Below are positions 12,150 to 24,032 of a stretch of 64,000 nt of DNA, piece after piece. Below the pieces are notes generated by a model, which did no database searches, was not told the DNA's origin, and worked only from the letters and a program-made list of their open reading frames with translations. This DNA comes from Macrotis lagotis (taxonomy: Eukaryota > Chordata > Mammalia > Peramelemorphia > Peramelidae), in contig NC_133658.1 of NCBI RefSeq assembly GCF_037893015.1, positions 422,764,200 through 422,828,199 on the forward strand. The letters are read 5' to 3'. How positions within the stretch are numbered: position 1 is the stretch's first letter; every line of letters begins with the position of its first letter. A program made the position numbers and the translations under genes.

Positions 12150-12345
12150 AACAAGACTTTAAAAGTAATATTAAATGGCAAAAGTTTTTTTAAAATGGCA
12201 ATATTAAACTAACCCTATATTTACACAGGTGAGAAAACCAAAACCCATTTAGCAGCAGCAACTTGTCCAAAGTCACACACATAATAAATAAAGAAGCTAG
12301 AATTTAAATTCAGATCTTTTGATTCCATATCCAAGATATCTTTAG
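12150..12345 (-). repeat. MIR-type SINE
   Basis: 'caggtgagaaaaccaaaacc', 'cttgtccaaagtcacacaca' and 'aattcagatcttttgattcc' follow inverted MIR order. Confidence 0.65.
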
Positions 12346-12974
12346 TCAAATCACATGCAACTGAGTAGTATACTATGTGTCCACTTTTGGAAGCATTTCT
12401 AAGATGATAATGTTTAATATCCATGATGAAGATATATACTAAAAAAAATTGACTATCACAGAACTTCCTATTGTATTATATACATTATTCCATAATCCAC
12501 AGGATGAACCAATAATTTCCATTCAGTACATAATAGAAAGAACACTATTGTAACTGCCATGTGAACAGAGGAGAAATTCAGAGTCACAGGAAATGTCTAA
12601 GGAAGCAGGCATGTCTACCTGATGATTTGTCTTGCAAAAACATGATAAGGTAGCCATGTTGCAAGGATGGTACCCAAGTGATGAACTACTCAACTTACTC
12701 CCAGGATTCAGATGACCATGAATGACTGAATTTGAGGCCAACCCTCAGTGAGACAGGCCAATGGTTTGGTGATTTGAATGGAAATGAGCACTAGATTGTC
12801 AGCTCTGTTATTTGGTGGATCTTTCTTCTTATGACAGGCTGGAAGGATGGGTCTCGGTGAATCAATGGATGAATGACTCTATCAATCAATTCATTTGACA
12901 ATAGCTGTTCCCTGTTTATAGACATTAATTCAAGTTTTATTTTCAGCAGTGACATAAACTGCAGGAAGAAAATA

Positions 12975-13275
12975 ATAATAACTTAAATGTATACATCATT
13001 TTATGATTGACAAAGCACCTTGCTTTCAACCCTTTAAGGAAAACAATGCAAACAAGAGGTCAAAAGAATTATGTTAACAGGAAAAAGCAAAAATCTTTCA
13101 TGACAAGGAATCATGGTATTATGGAAATAAAATTGTTCTTGGAGTCAGAACACCTGAGTCCAAGTTGCACATCTGCCTCTTACTTCTCATATAACCATAG
13201 ATAGGAGAAAATTAGATACTATAAAGGGATTTTTGAACCTTCAAAGTATTATATAAATATTAGCTGTTGTAAGAG
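12975..13275. repeat. Two MIR/THER-type SINE pieces
   Basis: 12975-13065 shows the inverted start (tgattgacaaagcacctt). 13110-13275 is a plus-strand copy with 'ttggagtcagaacacctgag' and the THER1-like end 'agtattatataaatattagc'. Confidence 0.6.
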
Positions 13276-13534
13276 ACAGTAAAAGTCAAGGATGATAGTT
13301 AGAGAGCTGTTCTTGGAACCAGAATGACTGGCATTCTGATACATTCTAATTCTTTTACTTCAGGCAAATTTCCAGCATTCTAGGTAATTCCTCTGATCTT
13401 TTTAAGTTGTAAGCAAGATGCCTACCTGCATTGACAAGGACACATTTCCATACCCAGGAGTTCCCTTTGCTGATAAGATCATAAATCCAATCCTTATTCC
13501 CAATCCCCTACCATGGTCATTATTATTGCTTAAA

Positions 13535-13625
13535 ATTTGGGGTCCTCAGTTTCTTCATCTGTAAAATAAGAATTAGAAATAAGAATCTCAATTATTTTTT
13601 CAGTTTGAAATGCAGTGATCTTGTA
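13535..13625 (+). repeat. MIR 3' fragment
   Basis: Only the conserved 'cctcagtttcttcatctgta' and 'aaataagaa' part and the following tail are visible. Confidence 0.55.
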
Positions 13626-13884
13626 AAAATTTAGCAATTCCAGAGCATACAATATCTCCTAAACTGTTTTTCATGAACTGATTAAAAACATACAAAACTA
13701 AAAAGTAAGTTATATATCAAAGCAAAAAGATTTTCACAAAATGAATACTTAATAAATGTTTTATTTACAAATTCATGAATATCAGAATTTCTTCCTAATT
13801 GGCTGGTATGCATTGCTTCTAATAAAAGCTTAGTCTCTTTTTACTCATTCTCTCAGTTAGATTGTTGATGTAGGAGTTAGAAAA

Positions 13885-14080
13885 TCCAAAAGCCTGTTTC
13901 TGCCACTCCACGTAATTACAGGAATACCCTTCATCTATGAACTCGTTAGACTCTTTGTCTCTTAAATAAGAATGATGATAACTGTAGTGTCTGCTTTAGA
14001 AGATTTCAGTCAAAATCTAATGAGAAAAGGTTGTTAAAGTGTTATACAAACCTCAAAGAAATGTATCAGTCATTATTATT
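13885..14080 (+). repeat. THER1/MIR-type SINE
   Basis: Degraded head, then 'ctctttgtctcttaaataag', 'gatgataactgtagtgtctg' and 'gttgttaaagtgttatacaa', which match the THER1 3' half. Ends at a 'gtcattattatt' run next to the MITE. Confidence 0.55.
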
Positions 14081-14097
14081 CAATAAGGAAGAGGATA

Positions 14098-14173
14098 CAG
14101 GTTGGACCTAAAGTCTTTGTGCAGTTTGAAGCATTAAAACTTCAACCTACATAAGGACTTTTGGGACAATCTA
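14098..14173. mobile_element. Mariner-like MITE (76 bp)
   Basis: The left end 'caggttggacctaaagtctt' and the inverted right end 'tagattgtcccaaaagtcct' form imperfect terminal inverted repeats of about 27 bp. They are flanked by TA at 14096-14097 and 14174-14175, the mariner/Tc1 target duplication. Size and terminal sequence resemble MADE1-class mariner derivatives. It has no coding capacity. Confidence 0.72.
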
Positions 14174-14262
14174 TATCAAGTACCTATTAAGTACCTATTA
14201 TGATATAAAAAGCAAAAGAAACAGAAGCCACATTGCCTGACCTCAAGGAGAATATAAAATAA
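14174..14262 (+). repeat. Dispersed repeat, copy 1 of 4
   Basis: Resembles 17395-17530, 28187-28312 and 63768-63815. Each has a 'TATTAAxCACCTACTATGTG'-like start, and the longer copies run to 'CTCAAGGAGxTTxxATTCTA'. The family is familiar across mammals but I cannot name it reliably. Confidence 0.45.
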
Positions 14263-14527
14263 TGAAAAAAATTATGAAAATGGTTTTGCAAGAGTAAAAA
14301 TATTTTAATATCATTAGTTATTGTTACACTATTAGTAGAATGCTAATAAAGATGCATATGATAATATATTTAATGTATACTTTGATCACATAGATAAGAG
14401 AATAAAGAGGGAGGTCTGATGAGATTTTTTTATTAGGGAGACTAAAGAAGAATTCATTGAGGAAAGATATTTCTGAATTGGATCTTGAAGGAGAGAACTT
14501 TTACAACAAGGATTGTTAAGGGAAAGG

Positions 14528-14775
14528 AGGAAATAATCATTTATATGGTATCTAATATGTAGCAGGCATCATGTTAAGTGCTTTTTACAAATTTTGTGTC
14601 ATTTTGAGTCCCACAATAATCTTAGGAAGTAGATATTATCACTATTTTATAGCTGAAGAAATTGAGGTTGACAGAAATTGTTTAGGATCACACAACCAAT
14701 AAGTGTCTGAGGGAATCTTTGAACTCAGGTTTTCCTGGTTCTAGGTCTAATACTTTATTCACTGTGCCACTAGTG
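14528..14775 (-). repeat. MIR/THER-type SINE
   Basis: Near-complete inverted copy: 'ttaagtgctttttacaaatt', 'gctgaagaaattgaggttga', 'aggatcacacaaccaataag' and 'ttcactgtgccactagtggt' at the head end. Confidence 0.75.
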
Positions 14776-14799
14776 GTCTCAAATAGGAGTGAAGTTGAC

Positions 14800-17080
14800 C
14801 CCAGTAATACAAATACACAAAAATTAGAGAGAAGAATGAAATCAGAAAATAGTATCAAGCAGTCAAAATGACAAAAATGTAGAATTATTGAGGGGGAAGT
14901 ATGGAAAATGCTTTCTGGAAATATAGCTAGGTCAGATCACAAAGGGTCTATGCCAGAAGCAGGAGATTGTATTTTATTTAGGAGATAAGATGAACAGAAT
15001 AACAATGTTTGATCCCATGACCTTACATCAAAAAGATTACTTATGCAGCTATATGATGGCTGGATTGAAAAGAGGAGCAACTAATTAGGAAACTAACATA
15101 GTAACCTTCCTGGGCAATAATAGCAGCCTGAATCAGTGTAAATGAAGAGAAAAAGAATGGATGCAAAATAGATTGCAAAGATATAGTCAATGAGACTTGG
15201 GATAACTGATTATGGGAATCCAAGGGGAGAGACATGTTGGGTTTGCGATAATGAGAGGATTTCCAAGAAGACATAGCCATAATCATTTATAATTGTAAAT
15301 TAAGAAAGTTAGGGATGAATATATAGATGAGGGAGAAGTCTGGTTAGAGATAATGGGATGTTATAATAGCATCAATAAATTATTTGTATGGAGAGAACAG
15401 TATCCTGGACAGAGACTTGGAGAATACCTCCTCAGAAAGGTCAGAAAAAGAAAAATTGTTTAGTCAAGGAGATTGAAGAAGAATAAATACTTAAGTGTGT
15501 TATGTAATCCAAAGGAGAAGAGGGTGTCTAGGGGAGGGAGTAGTTAATAGAACTGAGAAAAGGTCATTGCATTTAGCAATTGAGAGATAGTTGAAAATCT
15601 TGAAGAGAGTATCTTCATTTAAATGGTGATGTCAGATTTCAAGAGTATGTACTAAAGAAGTGGATGCCCTCAGAATTTATGATTCTTCTAGTAATTTGTC
15701 ATTTACAAGAAGATATGGAAAGGCAATAGCTTGAGGTATGTCTATTATGATGAATGACTTGAAGCCACTGAAGATCTAGAGGTCTCTAGGAAATGGTTGC
15801 TCATTCATAGATGTTAGTATTTACCCTGAGTTCAGATGTTTGTTTGTTTTTATTATTTGGTTGGTTTCAGCTTTTGTTTTCAACCTAAAAATAAACCCAT
15901 TTTCTTCTTAGAGTTTTGTGATTCATGTGCTTGTAAGGAGAGTCAGTGACAACAGCCTAGTTGGGTCAGATAGAAAAGGTTCAATTTTTTTTTCTCATAG
16001 GTTATGAAGATCCAAAAATGTGACAAAACTTCTCTCAATGTATTCCCTGAGCCCTTTCTAGAAGACCTTCATGTGCCAACTGGGCAAAGGTAAAAAATGA
16101 CCCCAGTACTATTTCCCAAGATTTCCAGTCTAAAGCTAAGGATGAGGAAGAAGCACATCAAGAAGACAGAAAATATACAGCCCAGTTAGTCATCTGCATT
16201 ATGCTTTGGTTTTATGGAAGAGTGGGGGTAAGATGCAAAACTATTTCCAGCTTCTATTCTCCTTACTATGCAGATCAGTAGGACAGCTCATTCTCTCTTT
16301 TATATTTAGAAGAACAAGGACAATAAAATAATCTGATTACATATGTCAGAGTCTGAGAGGGTCACTAAATAGAACAAAGATCCAGTTGATCTCACCCATT
16401 TCTACCCTTTTTTCCCATGAAAGAATAATTCTTTCACTCTTTCCTAAGTATGATTTGAACTACTCTAATCATCAGGATGAACACTACAACCCAGGTATCA
16501 GTAATAGGCCTTTATAACATTCCTTTGCTCTGGGACAAATCCCAGTAGGGCTATAAGAGATAACCTCTGCCACCATGTCTTTTCGAGGACCTCTTAAATG
16601 AAGCAAGGTATGGTGCATAAGTGCTTTAAGATTAAAGAGCATATTGTCAGTGATAAGTTTCCAAGATAGAATCTTAATAAACTTTCTGCATTTGATTGGC
16701 CTGGATAAAACCAGATATGAATCACTCAAGATAAGTGTAAGACAGAAGATAAGCTGATCATCATTTTAAGATAAAAATGCCCATCTATCCAAAGATTGCA
16801 ATCAGAATGTTCTCATGGAGTTTTTTTTCTTAGTCTATGCCAGTTAATTAAATACCAAATTAAATTCAGGGTTCACTTTATTGGCTTCACATCCTTATCT
16901 CTCAAACAGGAAGGATGCAAGGTAGGGCAACATTACAGTAAGGTACTGTAGAGTTTTACCAAATTATATCCTAAAAGTAAATCATAAAGTTTAGTATACA
17001 GCTTAAAATGTCATTTTTATGGCTGATAGAAAATGTCACAGATGCTTGAATTTTCTTTGATGATGTGCTGTGGGATGGTG
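14800..17080. other. No feature recognised
   Basis: About 2.3 kb without any repeat or gene I can name. Short frames in it lack start context, domains or neighbours that would make them genes. Being comparatively repeat-poor, it is the longest apparently unique block here. Confidence 0.45.
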
Positions 17081-17084
17081 AAAA

Positions 17085-17310
17085 TTTAATAAAGTTTTAT
17101 AAGCCCAGGGTTTGAAGACAGAAGACCTGAGTTCAAATCCCTGTTCAACTGTTAGCTATAAAATAATGACAAATAGTCATTTCTCTGGTCATGTTGCCCC
17201 ATTTGTAAATTTTGTGATTGGACAAGCAGACATTGAAAACCCTTCTATTTTTGATCTGCTTTATAAGATTCTAAATTAGCTCCTTCCAGCTCTGGCCTGT
17301 GGTTCTCTGA
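17085..17310 (+). repeat. MIR SINE
   Basis: 'gacctgagttcaaatccctg' (head), 'tgccccatttgtaaattttg' and 'agctccttccagctctggcc' (MIR 3' end) occur in order. Confidence 0.7.
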
Positions 17311-17394
17311 TACTTAAATGACTGGAATACATAAAGAATCACTGAATGTATAAGAGAATTGAATGCTTAAGAAAAGAATAGGAAAGGAAGAAAA

Positions 17395-17530
17395 TCAAAA
17401 AGTCAACAAACGTTGATTAAACACTTACTTTCTACTAGTCTCTGTTTCAAGTGTTAGAAATACAAATACAAGCAAAAAGCAAGATAGTTCCTCTTTTCAA
17501 GAAACTTACATTCTAATTGAGGAAGAGAAC
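17395..17530 (+). repeat. Dispersed repeat, copy 2 of 4
   Basis: Starts 'caacaaacgttgattaaaca' and ends 'cttacattctaattgagg'. See 14174-14262 for the shared pattern. Confidence 0.5.
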
Positions 17531-17534
17531 AAAA

Positions 17535-18055
17535 AATATGGAACTGAAGTGAGGAGGACAGAAAGAAGGGAAAGAAGGAAGGGCATGTTTAATAAAGAAT
17601 TCTAGAGAATTAGAAGCCTTGAGAGAAATGGAGGTGTGAACATGACTAACCTGGCCAAGTTCTGTAAACTGGAGGTTCCAAGAGGAAATGACTAATCAGA
17701 TGAAGGAGCCACCAAAGGAGTGGTTTTTCAGGGTGAGAAGGTGGCATGCCCCTGGAACCAGTGGGAAAATAAATTTAGAGTGTCAGAAACAGAGTTCAGA
17801 GAGGAAAAAGGGAGTGAACTATAAGAAAATAAGACTGTGGGGAACAATGCTAAACCTGAATTTTCATCATCCTCTTTCTGAGGATGTCCACAAAAAATAA
17901 GTAGCAGTAGTAATCAGGTATAGCACAAAATGTATATAATGATTCATTTAGAAAGTGCTTGAAGACCTGTGGAGAGATTTGAGCATCCTTTTATGAAATA
18001 GAACATAGATATTATGTGAAGTAAAAGTAGTATACTCTCTATCTCACATTTTATA
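17535..18055. other. No feature recognised
   Basis: A 70-codon frame at 17688-17900 has no recognisable domain and no splice or neighbour context. I do not call it a gene. Confidence 0.4.
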
Positions 18056-18061
18056 TACAAA

Positions 18062-18515
18062 AATAATAGCTAACATCACATAGCATTTTTTATGGGCCAG
18101 GCACTATTCTAAGTGACTTACAAATATCTCATTTAGTCTTTATATAAACCATAGGAGGTATGTAATATTATTAGTTTCATTTTACAAATAGGGAAATGTA
18201 GGTAAACAGGAGTTAAGCGACTTTCACAGGGTCACAGCTAGTAAGTGTCTGAAGCCACATTTGAACTCAGGTCTTTTTGACTCCAGTTCTAGTATGCTAA
18301 TCTACTGTACAAAGCTGCCCAGATTAAAAAAAAATAATTTTTTTCTATATGTAAGAAAATTTCATAGAGAAGCAGATTTTATAGATAGGATATTGAAAGG
18401 CAGAGGAGTAAAATGATTGCCAAGATTTACAGAACTAGTAATAGGAATATCAGAGCAGAAGGATCTCAGGTTCCTGACTCCAAGACTAGGGCTATTTCTA
18501 TTATGTCAAAATGTC
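18062..18515 (-). repeat. Two adjacent MIR/THER-type SINEs
   Basis: 18062-18325 is a good inverted copy ('ggccaggcactattctaagt', 'tcacagggtcacagctagta', 'ctactgtacaaagctgccc'). 18365-18515 is a poorer second copy in the same sense ('tgattgccaagatttacaga', 'tcaggttcctgactccaaga'). Confidence 0.7.
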
Positions 18516-18589
18516 TCTTCTACTAGGGAATCAGTAGCCCAACATTCCAATCCTCTCTGAGCCAGCAATTCTGGTCATGAACTTTGGCC

Positions 18590-18770
18590 TTTCTGTCATA
18601 ATGTCCTCTAATTTATTTATCAATTTATTTGGTGCATCCTCCAGTGAAATGTAAGGTCCTTTGAAGAAGAATGGAACTGGTTTTCATCTTTGTTTTTGAG
18701 AACTGAGTCCTTAGTGCAGTCTTGCACGTGGTAACAGTTGAACAAATTATTGGATGCATGATCAGCTATT
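18590..18770 (+). mobile_element. L2 LINE 3' end
   Basis: Fits the L2 3'UTR pattern: 'atgtaaggtcctttgaagaa', then 'gagtccttagtgcagtcttg' and a run toward 'caaattattggatgcatga'. The usual 3' terminal repeat is worn away. Confidence 0.6.
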
Positions 18771-18940
18771 GAACTCACTTAATTTTTCTGAAGCTCTCTG
18801 AGGTTTATCAAAAATTATAAAATGGGGAACAAATGGTGTTACCTAAGCTATCAACCTCACATGGCTATTGTAAAGACCCATTGAGATAGTATATGTAAAA
18901 AAGGTTTATGAACTATATATGTTTGTTCTTTATATAAAAT
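18770..18940 (+). repeat. MIR/THER-type SINE
   Basis: Only the CORE-to-3' part is kept: 'ttataaaatggggaacaaat', 'cacatggctattgtaaagac' and 'aggtttatgaactatatatg'. Confidence 0.6.
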
Positions 18941-18964
18941 ATGGGTGTATGTGTACTTTGTAAA

Positions 18965-19042
18965 TATATATATATATATATAAATATTTAAGTATGCATG
19001 TATTGTGTATATGTATATGTAAATAGTTCTATATATGTATAC

Positions 19043-19098
<56 letters not shown>
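18965..19098. repeat. Clustered (TA)n, (CT)n, (TA)n microsatellites
   Basis: TA run at 18965-18984, CT run at 19044-19073 and TA run at 19072-19098. The last two abut. Confidence 0.95.
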
Positions 19099-19149
19099 CA
19101 GTTACTCATACTGCTGCTACTATTAGACCTCCTAATAATATCATTATTG

Positions 19150-19280
19150 GTCCCTTATTAGCTTTTCTGTTACATTAGAAACTCTTAGGGCCAGAAATCA
19201 TATCTTATCTATCTTTATATCAAGTCCCTAGCATTAGGTTTTATTCATAAGTGCCTAAAAACTGCTGTTTCTATTATTAT
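19150..19280 (+). mobile_element. L2 LINE 3' end scrap
   Basis: 'gttacattagaaactcttag', 'catatcttatctatctttat' and 'ccctagcattaggttttatt' follow the L2 3'UTR pattern. Short and diverged. Confidence 0.5.
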
Positions 19281-20384
19281 TCCTTTCTTTGTCTCTACTA
19301 GTTAAAGATATTGTCTGATTTCTTTATACAGCTACTCTGATGCATTTGACTTTTGCCTTAATGAGATCCAAGCTATCTCTATTTGCATGTCCCTATCACC
19401 CCTTCCTAGAAAAAGAAAGTCCTCAGCTAGCTTGAAATACATTGATCTTCCACACTTTACTATAGCTGAAGGTAAGGGTGGGAGTTGCTGGAGAATGCTA
19501 TTTTTCTTCTCCCTCTTCTTTCTCCTTCCCATACTCTTAATTAATTGAGTGTCCTCTTTTCTAATTCGTTTTTCTTCAGTTTCTTCCTTCTGCAGTGAGG
19601 CATTGTACTTGGGGACGAAGGAAAGGAAGTTACTTTGGAAATTATTACAGCACCTATGCTTTACCCTCTTCAATCTTTGTCATTAGCTCAAAGTCTCTGA
19701 CAGTAACTTTCATTCAGAACTCATTAAATTGGTTTCCCCATTAATTCATTAGTAGCTCTGAGTCCAGGCAAAGATATCTCTTTTTCTTTACCTTTCAGTC
19801 CTTAACAATTCTCTTTCTGTGTTTTCTTTCATTTTCAGTTTATTGTGACATCATTTATGAAGTTCTCCTCAATGGGAGAAGTCAAAAATATATCATTTTA
19901 AATTGTTCTAGTCGGTAGCTTTATATTTTATAAATATCAAGAAAAAAAAGATAATGACAGGATTCAGTGTGGATAAAGAGATGATGGGATAATTACATTA
20001 CCAGATGTGTCCATTTACCAGTTAGCTGCTCAACTAGTCTGTTTGAAGCAATGGGTGTCAGGTCAGTAATTAGGCTCTTGGAGACAAACTGAACCTGCCA
20101 TATGTTCCCCTCTGAACACTCAGTCACTCCCATTTGTGCCAAGTCCAATATGAAATATCCCATTGTAGTCCTTTCATGGAAAAGCTGCCATAGAGTCCTA
20201 GGGTAAAGCTCTCCCTTTACTCCCACACAAGCTTACTTGGATAAAAATTCTAGTGAGTACTAGAGGAAGGAAACCAGTATTGCCTGAATGTTGGGGCTAT
20301 TTGAGTCAAGCCCAGTAACAAAGCTACTGGTATGCCCTTCTCTGCTTTTTAAAAGATTTTGTGTCAAAAGATAAAATGGTTTAC

Positions 20385-20750
20385 ATTAATGCAGAATTTG
20401 TAGCTAAAAATGATATTAGAGATCTTCCAACTGCCATCATTTTAAAGATAAAATGATTCTGGAGTCATAAGGGCTAGATTCAAATCCTGTCTCTAATTCT
20501 TACTACTTATGTGGCTTTGGACAAATCACTTTACTTTTATAGAACTTAGTTTCCTCATCCATTAAAAAGAGGGAGGTGGTGAGGAGATTACACTAGATGG
20601 CTTCCAAGGTCCTTTCCATCAACTAGATATATATGAATCAATGAAAAGGAGATGGAGTGACAAGAGTTTCCTTGTTCAAGGTGACACAAGAGAGTAATTA
20701 GCAGGCTGGCATTAAACCCCAGATTTTATGACTACATATGCTACACTATA
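20385..20750 (-). repeat. MIR-type SINE split by a second one
   Basis: The outer copy runs 20385-20450 and resumes at 20650-20750 ('tccttgttcaaggtgacaca', 'gattttatgactacatatgc'). An opposite-sense MIR-type SINE sits between them (20452-20645, '+'; 'aaatcctgtctctaattctt', 'agtttcctcatccattaaaa', 'gatggcttccaaggtccttt'). Confidence 0.65.
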
Positions 20751-20754
20751 TAAA

Positions 20755-20935
20755 GGAAAAAGTGCTGGATTTAGAATCTAGGGATCTACTTGCCTTAGAA
20801 TTTTATGCTGCTTTCTTCATGGACAACCTTGGACAAAGGATTAGACTTCTTTGAGTGTTACATTCCTTAACAAAACAAGGGCATAGGACTTGATTTCTAA
20901 GTTTACGCTCTGCCATGAATTTTATGAAACTATTG
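20755..20935 (+). repeat. MIR SINE
   Basis: 'aaaaagtgctggatttagaa' (head) through 'ggacaaccttggacaaagga' to 'ttgatttctaagtttacgct'. Confidence 0.6.
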
Positions 20936-21029
20936 AGTCATTTCCTTTATGTTAAAAATATAGAATCATAAAATAATATCTTTTTCAGAGTTCTTGATTA
21001 AGATTAACAAAAATCTTTTCTTTCATTCC

Positions 21030-21185
21030 TTATGAAGTATTAGTACAAATTTCGTTATTTACTATTCTACAAATGAGAAAATAGGATTAGATTAAGTGTC
21101 TTGATCAGAGTCACATAGCTAGTAAATGTATAAACTGAAACTCAAATCTAAGACTTGGCAATATTCAAAGTCAAGTGATGCTAAT
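21030..21185 (-). repeat. MIR-type SINE
   Basis: 'ctacaaatgagaaaatagga', 'tcagagtcacatagctagta' and 'gaaactcaaatctaagactt' in inverted order. Confidence 0.65.
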
Positions 21186-21339
21186 GCAAAGATTCATTTC
21201 TATATTGTATTCACTTTAAATTTCATAACATCTTGGGCTGTTTCATCCAGTTCCTCCATTTTCCATCAGGAATCATCAAATATGAACTATTTTAAACTAT
21301 ATCTGAAACAGTAATGTTTATTATGAAATCCATAGTCAA

Positions 21340-21475
21340 TTAATTTCTCTAAACATCTCCAGAAATGGAGAGCTCACTGTCTGAAGAAATGACCCACCCT
21401 ACTTTTTAGATAGATTTAATAATTAGGAAGTTCCTCTTTAGTAGGATGAAAACTGTATCTGAACTTCCACCTCAA
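21340..21475 (-). repeat. L3/CR1 fragment
   Basis: 'gagctcactgtctgaagaaa', 'aattaggaagttcctcttta' and 'gaaaactgtatctgaacttc' are the reverse of the CR1/L3 3' region (AAGAACTTCCTAACAATTAG-like). Compare the plus-strand scrap at 9690-9762. Confidence 0.55.
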
Positions 21476-21764
21476 TATTCACATTTGGATAATAATAATA
21501 AATAATAATTACATGAGTCTTCAGATTTACAATACACTCTTAATATAGTATTGACTCAGAGGTGGCTGTAAGTGGTTCACTCACACTATATGAGGTTTGA
21601 GATCAGTGACTTACAGACTGGTTGGTAATTCATTGCTGTCACATTCCTAACCTTGACATGCCTTACTCCCCATTTCTTGATGATCATTGTAAAGGGTATA
21701 TTTAGAAGATGACAGATATGATATCCTCTAGACTGTAAAATCCTAAGAACAAGGCTTTCTGAGA

Positions 21765-21965
21765 GACAGTACAGCACTATGGAGAATAGCAAAAACTAAC
21801 CCAGTAGTCATTTGGTTTCCTGTCATACCTATGCCACTAGCTAAATGAGGAAACTTGGGAAAACCATTTAACTTCCATTAGTCTCACTTGCAAAATGAGG
21901 TAGTTGAAACAGATAATATCTAGAAACTATTTCAGCTTAATATTTTACTGTATTTAAAAAGTCCT
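21765..21965 (+). repeat. MIR SINE
   Basis: 'gagagacagtacagcactat' head, 'gaaacttgggaaaaccattt' CORE and 'cacttgcaaaatgaggtagt' tail. Confidence 0.65.
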
Positions 21966-22104
21966 TTGAGAGTAAAGACTGCTGTCTATTGATCTTGGTC
22001 AGAAAACATATTCTATTTGCACCTTTATCTGTAAAATGGGGATAATTGTGAAGTCAAATAAATAAGCAGTTGGATTAAACTGGCATATGTGTGCATGGAT
22101 AAAT

Positions 22105-22106
<2 letters not shown>

Positions 22107-22163
<57 letters not shown>
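22107..22163. repeat. (GA)n microsatellite
   Basis: About 28 perfect GA units. The minus-strand frame reading SLSLSL is purely this repeat. Confidence 0.97.
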
Positions 22164-22165
<2 letters not shown>

Positions 22166-22399
22166 CACAAGCCCTTCAAGAGTAGATTGTAAAGAATCCT
22201 GAAAAATGAATTTGGTCTGTCTGTCCAACTAGGACAAACCAAGTAAATGAAGACTATCTATTGTTCAAATTGTAAATACATTTGAAGAAATGCACAATTT
22301 GTCCAACAGTATAAATAACTGAGAACACAGAATTGGACAACATAAAATTGAAAAAAGCAAGAAGGCAGACTAGACTGCCTTATGGAAATTTCAGAGTTT

Positions 22400-23553
22400 T
22401 TATATTGACACCAAGTTTTCCATTATTTCTAAATTTTTTGTATTTTAAAGTTTTTAGTTCCTAATTCTATTCTTCTCTCCCTCTTAGTCACCTTCCCTCC
22501 CCCTCCCTAAAATGGTAAGTAAACAGATATAGGTTATATATGTTCAATGATGTAAAACATTTCCATATGAAGTTATTTTGTATAAGAAGACTTGAAGAAA
22601 AGAAAAGAAATGAAAGTGAAAATAGCCTGCTTTGGTTTATATTCAATCAATATCAATTCTTTCTTTGGAAGCAGATAATATGCTTCATCATTATTCCCTT
22701 AGGATTGTTTTGGATCATTGTTTTGCTAAAAATAGCTAAGTCATTTATGGTTTTTCATTGAACAACATTGCTGTTACTATGGGCAGCATTCTTCTGATTC
22801 TGTTCACTCACTATACAGCAATTCATGTAAGTCTTTCCAGCTTGCCATTTCTTATAACACAATAAACATTCTATCACATTCATGTACTAAAACTCGTTCA
22901 GTCATTCCCCACTCCAGATTCACATTATTTGCCTTCTCTAAAGAGTTGTAAATATTTTTAAACATCCTTAGAGTTCATTTGCTTAGGACTAACCTCTCCC
23001 TTAGAATACCTTCCCTCTAATTTCCCCTCTCTACTTTACTTTTCCTCCTATTTTCCAGTGGAGTAAAATGGATTTATGTATCCCATTCCTTGTATAAGGA
23101 TACTTCCTTCTTTTGACTAATTTACATGAGAATGATGTTTGAATGTCAACTGCCCTCCATCCACCTTCTATTACTTATTTTGTATAAGATATCCATTTGT
23201 GCACCCTGATTATATAAGCTGATTTTACCTTCTCCTCTCCCCTCCCCCATGAAAGTGTATTCCCTTTCCTCTCTTTACATTCTTTTCTTAATTAGAATAA
23301 TCAAGGGAGGATTCTATTAGGCCTTGACTATTAGGATTCTCTCTGTGAGCCTTGATGATGAGTCCAGGGGGAACACATGTATCATCTCCTCAAAACTGAA
23401 TGCAAGTAATTTGTTCTTATTTAGTCCTTTATAATTTTTCATTGTTGTTTATCTTTTTTTTTCTTCTCTTATCCCCTGTGTCTGAACCTTAAAGATCTCT
23501 GCAGTTATGGTCTTTTCATCAGGAATGCTTAGAAGTCCTCTATTTCTTTAAAA
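22400..23553 (-). mobile_element. HAL1-like L1 (no ORF2), 5'-truncated
   Basis: Read on the minus strand it starts with an ORF1 3' end (a degraded 'gcatttctgatgaaaag'-type sequence near 23505-23530). It continues through inter-ORF or 3'UTR-like sequence, then the L1-type 3' end ('gttcagtcattccccactcc' at about 22900, down to ~22400). No ORF2 EN, RT or Cys-rich coding lies between, the pattern expected of HAL1 elements. The alternative is a normal L1 that lost ORF2 by deletion. It abuts a plus-strand L1 at 23555. Confidence 0.55.
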
Positions 23554-23821
23554 AGGACAAATTTTTAATAGAGAGAGACTGAGTCAAATTTATAAGACTA
23601 TAAGTCATTCCTCAATTGATAAATGGTCAAAGGATATGAACAGTTTTCAAATGAAAAAATTAAAGCTATTCATAGTCATTTGAAAAAATGCCCTAAAATC
23701 ATTACTGTTTAGAAAAATGCAAATTAAAACAATTCTGAGGTACTAGTTCATAACTAACAGATTGACCATTATGACAAAAAAGGAAAATGGTCAATGGTGG
23801 AGGGGATATGAGAAAATTGGC

Positions 23822-23972
23822 ACACTAATGCATTGTTTTTTTTTTTTTGCAAGGCCACAAAGCTGGGTAATTATTAAGTGTCTGAGACAGGATTTGAACT
23901 CAGATCCTTCTGACTCCAGGGCTGGTGCTCTATCCACTGTGCCACCTAGCCACCCGACACTAATGCATTGTT
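23822..23972 (-). repeat. Young WSINE1-like SINE with 16-bp TSD
   Basis: The inverted SINE body is 23838-23956: T-run, then 'taattattaagtgtctgaga', 'gctctatccactgtgccacc'. It lacks part of the 3' half. The flanks 23822-23837 and 23957-23972 are identical (acactaatgcattgtt). Confidence 0.93.
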
Positions 23973-24032
23973 AATGAAGTTGTGAACTGATCCAACTTCT
24001 CTGGAGAACAATTTGGAACTGCATCCAAAAGT

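Noticed and set aside
17535-17900. 70-codon frame in GA-rich sequence
   Set aside because: No domain, homology or exon context that I can recognise.
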